NCBI GenBank assembly: GCA_965370365.1
Contig: CBDUSP010000049.1
Span: 1-11,912, forward strand
Source: DAIDHZ01 sp965370365
GTDB taxonomy: Bacteria; Chlamydiota; Chlamydiia; Chlamydiales; SM23-39
Length of the DNA: 11,912 nt
Direction: 5' to 3'
Numbering within the stretch: the first letter of the stretch is position 1; each line of letters starts with the position of its first letter. Below the pieces are notes generated by a model that was given only the letters and a program-made list of their open reading frames with translations, had not been told where the DNA came from and did not search any database. Below, one piece after another: positions 6,634 to 11,912 of the stretch. The translations under genes and the position numbers were made by a program.

Positions 6634-7467
6634 ATGAGCAATAATTTTTTTAATTATTTTTCCAGTAAGCCTTCACACATAACCCAAAATGCATACTTAC
6701 CTTATTATGAATTAATCGACAAAAATGGAAATCTAGTGGGATGTATTGCCGGGACACATCACCAGATGGTTCCTGGAGTACGATTTGAGCCCTCCCCAAG
6801 AATGGAGAAGTGCTGGGGACAAGCAACTCAACTCCTCACTGAATCTAGTAAGAAAGAAGAGATGGAGATATTGCGCTCAAAACTCAAGCTTTCTGAAGAA
6901 GATCTTGAAAAGGTTTACCAGACCAGGAAAGAGAAGGAGGAAAAAAAACACAACTCTATTGATTCGGAATGGAAAAGACGTGCAAAAATAAAAAACATCC
7001 CAGTCAAAGGGCTGGAGTCTGCGAAAGAAGGGCTGCTAGCATGTCAACTAACTAAGATAGAAAACGCGATCACTGCACAAGACGGTCAGGAAAAAGCGTG
7101 CCAGATTTGGACCCATTACTTTGTAAATGAACAGAAAGGAAAACAGGAAGAGTTTTTCCACCACTGTTTTATGAGAAGCGACACAGAAGCCTTAGTATCG
7201 ACACAAACTGGGACCCGAATTGTAACCAAGGAAGACTTGCTAGAAAATTTCTTCGGTCGCAATGAGAAGATGGCATCTCGCATTTCTCACGAAATCCAAA
7301 GAAAGGAACGTCCTTTTATTGCTATCGGACTTGGTCACTGCTTAGGAGAAAAAGGCGTCCCTGAAATCTTAAAGGCAAAGTACGGATTAATTGTTAAGGA
7401 AGTAACCTCTGAATCTCCAACAAAAATCCATATTCCTGTGGATAAGATTCGTTTCGCTAACTTTTAG
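6634..7467 (+). CDS. TraB/GumN (Tiki-like) family protein
   Basis: This 277-residue protein starts with ATG at 6634 under a good promoter; no strong ribosome site is visible. I assign it to the TraB/GumN superfamily from two GX2H motifs, GTHH at 40-43 and GLGH at 232-235. The C-terminal context also fits: GRNEKMASRI at 208-217 and GHCLGEKGVPEIL at 234-246. The mid-protein LES at 127-129 fits the family glutamate region. In the family's Tiki members these motifs bind metal for proteolysis, so a metalloprotease-like role is inference. Residues 70-120 are charged and probably helical. There is no signal peptide or C-terminal membrane span, so it may be cytoplasmic or secreted by another route. 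It stands alone, opposite in strand to both neighbours. Confidence 0.72.
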   Translation: MSNNFFNYFSSKPSHITQNAYLPYYELIDKNGNLVGCIAGTHHQMVPGVRFEPSPRMEKCWGQATQLLTESSKKEEMEILRSKLKLSEEDLEKVYQTRKEKEEKKHNSIDSEWKRRAKIKNIPVKGLESAKEGLLACQLTKIENAITAQDGQEKACQIWTHYFVNEQKGKQEEFFHHCFMRSDTEALVSTQTGTRIVTKEDLLENFFGRNEKMASRISHEIQRKERPFIAIGLGHCLGEKGVPEILKAKYGLIVKEVTSESPTKIHIPVDKIRFANF

Positions 7468-7475
7468 AGGGTGCA

Positions 7476-9539
7476 TCAAATTTGAGACAACTCTCTTAGT
7501 GCATTTTCGATATCTTTTTTCTGAGGCAAAACTTCCTCTTCAAGATCCTTGCAGTAAGGCACCGGGCAATCTTTCCCAGCTACTCTTTTTACAGGTGCAT
7601 CGAGATAGCGGAATGCCTCGTCAACAGCTCTTGCCGCAAGCTCGGCTCCAAATCCACAATTGCGCGCAGCTTCATGCGCAATGAGAAGTTTCCCCGTCTT
7701 TTGAATGGATGCGAGCACTGTTTCAAAATCAAGAGGAACGATCGTCCGTAAATCGATTACCTCTACTGAGACGCCTTCTTCTGCAAGAGCAGTTGCAGCT
7801 TCAACTCCCATTAGGACGGTCATCCCCCATCCAACAAACGTTACATCTGTCCCTTCTCGAACAATATTTGCTTTTCCAAGGGGCAGAACCTCCTCTTTTC
7901 CGGGTTCTGGACGCGCTGAGAAAAGACGCTGTCTGTAGAGCGCTTTATGCTCTAAAAAGATGACCGGATTTGGATCGCGAATGGCGGCCTTTAGCAGTCG
8001 CTTTGCATCGGCCGCATTGCTTGGAATCGCAACTTTTAGCCCTGGGCAGTGAGAGAGAAACGCTTCAATACTCTGAGAGTGATACGGCCCCCCTTGAATA
8101 TAGCCTCCATAAGGCATGCGAATCACAACGGGACAGTTCCACTCTCCATTGGATCTGTAGTAGATACTTGAGAGTTCATTAAAGAGCTGATTCATCCCCG
8201 TCCAGGAATAGTCGGCAAACTGTATTTCCGCAACGGGCTTATGAAAGCCATCTTGCGAAAGACCAATTGCAAGACCGATGATTGTGGACTCTGCAAGAGG
8301 CGTATTAAAACATCGAGATGCGCCAAAGCGATCAGTGAGCGTGCGCGTAATGCCAAAAACGCCCCCTTTTCCATGCGCAACATCTTGTCCAAACACAACA
8401 ACGCCTTTATCACGCTCCATCTCTTCAGTAAGCGCGTGATTTAGGGCGTCCATCATCACAACAGATTCACCATCCGCACTTTGAGAAGTCTCGGGAAGAT
8501 CAAAAGGTTTAAATACGTTCTTTTCCGCATCTTCTCGTTTTGGAAAAGGAAGCGCATCGGCAGCAAGCGCCGCATCTTCTACCTGTTGTTTGGCTTGGGC
8601 TTTTTTTTGCTCGATCTCTTGCTCTGTAAGAATCCCCTTTTCGATTACATACTTTTCAAAACGAGGAATCGGATCTTGTGCAATTTCTTCTTCAACTGCT
8701 TCTTGCGTTTTGTATTTCTTTGGATCATCACTTCCGCTATGCGCGCCTATGCGAGGTACTTGTGCAACAATAACAGAAGGCCCTTTGCCCTCTCTTGCTT
8801 TTGCAACTGCTTTCTGCAGCGCACTCGATGTCTCTTCAAAATCACATCCATCGACCTCTATTACTAAAAGACCTTCATAGCCGCGTGCCATTTTTGCAAT
8901 CGTTCCACCTGCTGTTTGCTCTTTCTTAGGAACAGAAATCGCCCACCCATTATCCTGAATGACCGTGACAACGGGAAGGTTATGCAGGCAAGAGAAGTTC
9001 AACATCTCATGAAAATCCCCTTGAGAGGTCGATCCATCCCCACCAGAGACGTACACCACCTCCTTTTCTCCGCGTAATGCAGCCGATTTTGCAACGCCTG
9101 CGGCCTGCAAAAACTGAGACCCCACACAACTCGACTGGCAAGGAATACGAAGATTCTTTTGAGAAAAGTGATCCGGCATCATCCGTCCACCAGAGTGGTT
9201 TGGAGCCTCTCTTGCTAAAAAAGCTGCAAAGAGGTCCTCCAGAGTACATCCAAGACCAAGCGCAAAAGCCCGATCTCGATAATAGGGAAGGGCCCAGTCC
9301 ATACCAGGGACAAGCATAAGGGCAGAAAGGGCTCCAATCATCTCATGGCCAGAGACCGCAAGGAAAAAGGTTCCTCCCTTATTTTGGCGAACCATCTTGC
9401 TCATCTTATCATCCGAAAAACGAGTTAAGTACATGACATCCAGCAACTTAACTGCCATGTCTCGATTGGTTTCAGGGGATGTTTTAGCCATTTCCTCTAG
9501 AAGAGACTCACGATTTTTTTTAACAAGATGAATGCCCAT
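7476..9539 (-). CDS. Fused alpha-beta E1 subunit of a 2-oxoacid dehydrogenase
   Basis: This 687-residue thiamine-diphosphate enzyme joins E1 alpha (about 25-330) and E1 beta (about 360-685) in one chain, linked by a charged stretch. It should decarboxylate a 2-oxoacid and pass the acyl group to a lipoyl E2. The alpha half has the ThDP motif GDG at 167-169 ending in QDN (Asn197), and the loop RIGAHSGSDDPKKY typical of branched-chain enzymes. The beta half has FNTPLAES, EIQFADY and GGPYHSQSIEAF, again closest to branched-chain E1 beta, so 2-oxoisovalerate-type substrates are likelier than pyruvate. Gln385 (FGQDV) stands where most E1 beta have Glu (GEDV). ATG at 9539 has a weak AGAG site. No E2 or E3 gene is adjacent. 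Its stop is 8 nt from the convergent TraB-like gene. Confidence 0.93.
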   Translation of the reverse strand: MGIHLVKKNRESLLEEMAKTSPETNRDMAVKLLDVMYLTRFSDDKMSKMVRQNKGGTFFLAVSGHEMIGALSALMLVPGMDWALPYYRDRAFALGLGCTLEDLFAAFLAREAPNHSGGRMMPDHFSQKNLRIPCQSSCVGSQFLQAAGVAKSAALRGEKEVVYVSGGDGSTSQGDFHEMLNFSCLHNLPVVTVIQDNGWAISVPKKEQTAGGTIAKMARGYEGLLVIEVDGCDFEETSSALQKAVAKAREGKGPSVIVAQVPRIGAHSGSDDPKKYKTQEAVEEEIAQDPIPRFEKYVIEKGILTEQEIEQKKAQAKQQVEDAALAADALPFPKREDAEKNVFKPFDLPETSQSADGESVVMMDALNHALTEEMERDKGVVVFGQDVAHGKGGVFGITRTLTDRFGASRCFNTPLAESTIIGLAIGLSQDGFHKPVAEIQFADYSWTGMNQLFNELSSIYYRSNGEWNCPVVIRMPYGGYIQGGPYHSQSIEAFLSHCPGLKVAIPSNAADAKRLLKAAIRDPNPVIFLEHKALYRQRLFSARPEPGKEEVLPLGKANIVREGTDVTFVGWGMTVLMGVEAATALAEEGVSVEVIDLRTIVPLDFETVLASIQKTGKLLIAHEAARNCGFGAELAARAVDEAFRYLDAPVKRVAGKDCPVPYCKDLEEEVLPQKKDIENALRELSQI

Positions 9540-9599
9540 AAAACTCTGCCATATGAATTTAGCTCAAGCATAGCAAAATATCGAGAATTGGGCCAGGGG

Positions 9600-9611
9600 T
9601 TAATTAATTAA
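9600..9611. other. Perfect 12-bp palindrome in the intergenic region
   Basis: TTAATTAATTAA lies in the A/T-rich 113-bp gap between the UPF0158 stop and the E1 start. It could be a binding site or part of the E1 upstream region, or simply low-complexity sequence. No convincing terminator is seen for the UPF0158 gene in this gap. Confidence 0.3.
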
Positions 9612-9652
9612 CAAGAAACAATTATATAGGGTATAAATATTTCAAATAATTA

Positions 9653-10795
9653 TTATTTCTTCTTTTTAGAAGAGCGGATTCGAGCCACTTTCTTGACGGC
9701 AAATCTACGACGCTTTTGAGGCTCAAACTCTTCGGCCTTCTCTTCTTTGCGTGGACGCCCTCTTTTCTTCTTAGGCAACACGTCTGCGATCGCAGAGCTG
9801 ACTTTCGCTTTCTTATCCTCGGGAATCATCTCCGCCTTCACTCCTTTTACCGGAGCTCTAGGATAGGAAGCCAGAGGTCTTTTCACATCCTCAAGACTCG
9901 GCATCCCCCCTCCTCCGCCAAAGCGTTTTGTGAGTTGTTGAAGAGACTCGAGGCGCTCGGAGAGAGCCGCCAATCTTTCATCCACATAGTGGCGAGGACT
10001 TCCCTTAAGGGAGGAGAGAAGCTGCTCTTCTGACTCAAATTTCGCAGAAAACGTCACTGAGGATGCAGAAGCAATATCCGGAATATAGAGAAACAGCCTG
10101 CAAGCTGACGGCACCTGCGTGTAAATATCTACGGTTACTTGCGATTCCACCTCAGGCTTGGCTACCTGTTTGGGCGGCCGTCCCCTCTTTGGACGCGGAT
10201 TTAAAGCCTCATTGGAATAGTAGGTTTTTGATTTCGCAACAATTATCTCACGTGCGCCCGCAACATCCTTTGGAACCTTGGAATCAAACAAAGTCCTCTT
10301 TACCTTCTCAAGAAGGGCTTTATTCATTTCCAAATCCTCTTCGAAGACAAAATGAATATCAAGCTGACGCAACCATTCGATAATCCGAATACGTGAGCGT
10401 TCTTGATAATATCCCTGCCACTTTTCAAGCTCATTTAAATTGTCATAAATAAATTCGAGAAAATTTTCCCGCGACTCTTTTGCGGAGATGATCTCAAGAA
10501 GCTTTTCTTTCGTATCGATGTCATAAACCTTTTCGTGAACAAACCCTTCGATAAACTTCTTCACTTCATAAAACGTCATCTTTGGGGCAATCGCAAAGCG
10601 TTTCTCATCTTTTTGCAGCTCTCTCTCAAGGGCTTCCAATTCTTCTGTCCCCTTGTCCAGGTCGGCATAGATGAGGAATCCCTCTCGTTTATCGAGATAA
10701 AAATCTCTTTCATCATCGGATTTAGCAAAAACGTCCATCAGTCGATGGAAGCGCAAAATAAGGGGGGTTTTCGTACCGGAACGAGAAGCTTTCAT
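9653..10795 (-). CDS. UPF0158-family protein with two AT-hook motifs
   Basis: This 380-residue protein resembles the chlamydial UPF0158 type (C. trachomatis CT_429), recognised from MTFYEVKKFIEGFV at 73-86, KEKLLEI, NFLEFIYD and YYSNEALNPRPKRGRPP. The N-terminal 1-195 is the conserved, mostly helical part. RPKRGRPPK at 201-209 and KKKRGRPRK at 342-350 are AT-hook-like with GRP cores, and the tail (361-380) is strongly basic, ending KKKK. Minor-groove binding of A/T-rich DNA is therefore a reasonable inference, but no function is established from sequence. ATG at 10795 has AAGGA five bases upstream and a strong promoter behind it. It is divergent from serS. Confidence 0.85.
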   Translation of the reverse strand: MKASRSGTKTPLILRFHRLMDVFAKSDDERDFYLDKREGFLIYADLDKGTEELEALERELQKDEKRFAIAPKMTFYEVKKFIEGFVHEKVYDIDTKEKLLEIISAKESRENFLEFIYDNLNELEKWQGYYQERSRIRIIEWLRQLDIHFVFEEDLEMNKALLEKVKRTLFDSKVPKDVAGAREIIVAKSKTYYSNEALNPRPKRGRPPKQVAKPEVESQVTVDIYTQVPSACRLFLYIPDIASASSVTFSAKFESEEQLLSSLKGSPRHYVDERLAALSERLESLQQLTKRFGGGGGMPSLEDVKRPLASYPRAPVKGVKAEMIPEDKKAKVSSAIADVLPKKKRGRPRKEEKAEEFEPQKRRRFAVKKVARIRSSKKKK

Positions 10796-10800
10796 GGATA

Positions 10801-10805
10801 TCCTT
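10801..10805 (-). promoter_or_regulatory. Shine-Dalgarno of the UPF0158 gene
   Basis: Minus-strand AAGGA, five bases before ATG at 10795. It fixes the start, and the predicted transcript begins only a few bases further upstream. Confidence 0.7.
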
Positions 10806-10816
10806 GTTAGAGGAGG

Positions 10817-10846
10817 ATTATATCAAAACCACCCTCTCAATGGCAA
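10817..10846 (-). promoter_or_regulatory. Predicted sigma70-type promoter of the UPF0158 gene
   Basis: On the minus strand, -35 TTGCCA (10846-10841) and exact -10 TATAAT (10822-10817) are 18 bp apart. Transcription would start near 10810, giving a leader of about 15 nt that contains the ribosome site AAGGA (10805-10801). Confidence 0.7.
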
Positions 10847-10883
10847 GGAGCAAAATCATCTACCCTTTTGATCCCCTTTGAGA

Positions 10884-10889
10884 TATACT
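10884..10889 (+). promoter_or_regulatory. Possible -10 element of serS
   Basis: TATACT matches TATAAT at five of six positions and sits about 28 bp before the serS ATG. No good -35 lies at 16-18 bp. TTGAGA at 10878-10883 abuts it and cannot serve as its -35. The serS start also lacks a clear Shine-Dalgarno site. Confidence 0.3.
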
Positions 10890-10916
10890 TTTTACAAGTA
10901 ACCAACAAAGCATCCT

Positions 10917-11912
10917 ATGCTCGATCTCAAAGAACTCCGCAAAAACCCTGAGGGTTTCGAAAAAAAATTAAAGACAAAAAATCCCGAAATCAATCTCTCT
11001 GAAATCCTCTCCCTTGATGAAAAACTCCGCACCATGAAGAGCTCTGCAGAGGAGCTTAAATCGCGAAAAAACCACATCTCCAAAGAAATTGGGATCAAGA
11101 AGCGCAAAGGAGAAGAGACCTCTTCTTTTTCTCAAGAACTTGAGATTTTGAGCCAAAAAATCGCCACCTTTGACGCTGAGATCCCACCGCTTGAGGAAGC
11201 ACTTGGATCTTTGCTTGCCTCTCTTCCCAACATCCCTTTTGACGATGTTCCCATCTCCCCGGACCCTAAAGACAACGTATGCATTAAGCAGTTTAAGGAA
11301 AAACCAACCTTCTCCTTCCCCTCCAAAAACCATGTGGAGCTCAATGAAAAACTGCAATATTTTGACTTTGCAAGGGCTACCAAAATCGCCGGATCTGGCT
11401 GGGCGCTGTACAAAGGCATGGGGGCGCAGCTTGAATGGGCCCTTTTAAACTACATGCTCGATACGCATCGGAAAAATGGCTTCGTGCAAATCATGCCACC
11501 ACTTCTCACTCTCCCAGAGACGATGTATGGCGCGGCGCAACTCCCCAAGTTTGAAGATCAGCTCTTTAAAATCAAAGACAAGGACTATCATCTTTACCTT
11601 ATTCCGACAGCAGAAGCAACGCTCGTGGGCCTTCATGCAAACGAAACTCTCGATGAAGAGGATCTTCCTCTCTACTACACAGCGTATACTCCCTGCTTTC
11701 GTAGAGAAGCTGGGGCAGCTGGCAGCCAGGAAAGGGGTCTTATTCGCACGCATCAATTCAATAAGGTCGAGCTCTTCGCCCTCTCGACACCTGAGGAGAG
11801 TGGAAAAGTGTATGAAACAATGCTTGCATCAGCTGAAGAGGTGCTGCAAGGACTTGATCTTCATTATCGAAGCCTGCTCTTAACAACGGGTGACATGTCC
11901 TTTGCTGATGCA
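10917..11912 (+). CDS. serS: Seryl-tRNA synthetase, 3' end beyond window
   Basis: The frame is open from ATG at 10917 through the last base, 332 codons with no stop. SerS proteins are usually about 425-430 residues, so roughly 100 residues, including motif 3, lie outside. The enzyme charges tRNA-Ser (and tRNA-Sec) with serine in the cytoplasm. The N terminus MLDLKELRKNP and the charged helical arm (about 30-100) are typical of the tRNA-binding coiled coil. Motif 1 lies near 175-195, the serine-binding TAE at 231-233, and motif 2 runs from FRREAGAAG (261-269) to RGLIRTHQF (273-281). TGDMSFADA at the edge matches the next conserved segment. It is divergent from the UPF0158 gene across a 121-bp intergenic region. 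Confidence 0.97.
   Translation, partial: MLDLKELRKNPEGFEKKLKTKNPEINLSEILSLDEKLRTMKSSAEELKSRKNHISKEIGIKKRKGEETSSFSQELEILSQKIATFDAEIPPLEEALGSLLASLPNIPFDDVPISPDPKDNVCIKQFKEKPTFSFPSKNHVELNEKLQYFDFARATKIAGSGWALYKGMGAQLEWALLNYMLDTHRKNGFVQIMPPLLTLPETMYGAAQLPKFEDQLFKIKDKDYHLYLIPTAEATLVGLHANETLDEEDLPLYYTAYTPCFRREAGAAGSQERGLIRTHQFNKVELFALSTPEESGKVYETMLASAEEVLQGLDLHYRSLLLTTGDMSFADA

Noticed and set aside
7468..7475. Bidirectional terminator between the convergent TraB-like and E1 genes
   Set aside because: Only 8 nt separate the stops and no strong stem with a T run is seen around them.
7499..9319. Plus-strand and offset open frames across the E1 fusion gene
   Set aside because: They are antisense or offset shadows of a full-length, motif-complete E1 gene.
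11132..11756. Minus-strand and other-frame open frames across serS
   Set aside because: They overlap a clear SerS coding frame with synthetase motifs and have no recognisable protein features.

Overview
The window looks like chromosomal DNA from a member of the Chlamydiae, probably an environmental ('Chlamydia-like') lineage. Three things point there: tandem TyrP aromatic amino acid permeases, a single-chain fusion of the alpha and beta E1 subunits of a 2-oxoacid dehydrogenase, and a UPF0158-family protein with AT-hook motifs whose sequence resembles what I recall of the chlamydial CT_429 type. No phage, plasmid, IS element, CRISPR array or rRNA/tRNA gene is visible. The species cannot be set from the sequence alone.

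Positions 1-305 hold no convincing gene. They carry six head-to-tail copies of an 18-bp repeat, three looser relatives, and one separate hairpin. From 306 to 6412 every gene is on the minus strand and tightly packed. Read in transcription order these are three TyrP-like permeases (6412 to 2855), a YycJ/WalJ-type metallo-beta-lactamase-fold hydrolase, an ABC ATPase and its ABC-2 permease. Gaps are 3, 12, 33 and 19 nt, and the last pair overlaps by 11 nt, so one transcript is plausible. The 221-bp region 6413-6633 separates this run from a plus-strand TraB/GumN (Tiki-like) gene. It contains a self-complementary -10 hexamer shared by both directions and a compact three-way-junction structure in the presumed tyrP leader.

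The TraB-like gene converges on the fused E1 gene (minus strand) with 8 nt between stop codons. Next comes the UPF0158/AT-hook gene (minus), which has the best promoter in the window. It is divergent from serS (plus), which runs off the right edge after 332 codons.

Functionally this is mostly housekeeping for an intracellular bacterium. It imports aromatic amino acids (in triplicate), exports something through a two-gene ABC system, oxidises 2-oxoacids (probably branched-chain) and charges tRNA-Ser. The least ordinary items are the TyrP triplication with its structured leader, the TraB/Tiki-like protein, the AT-hook protein and the hairpin repeats at the left edge. I did not find a clearly new multi-gene system.
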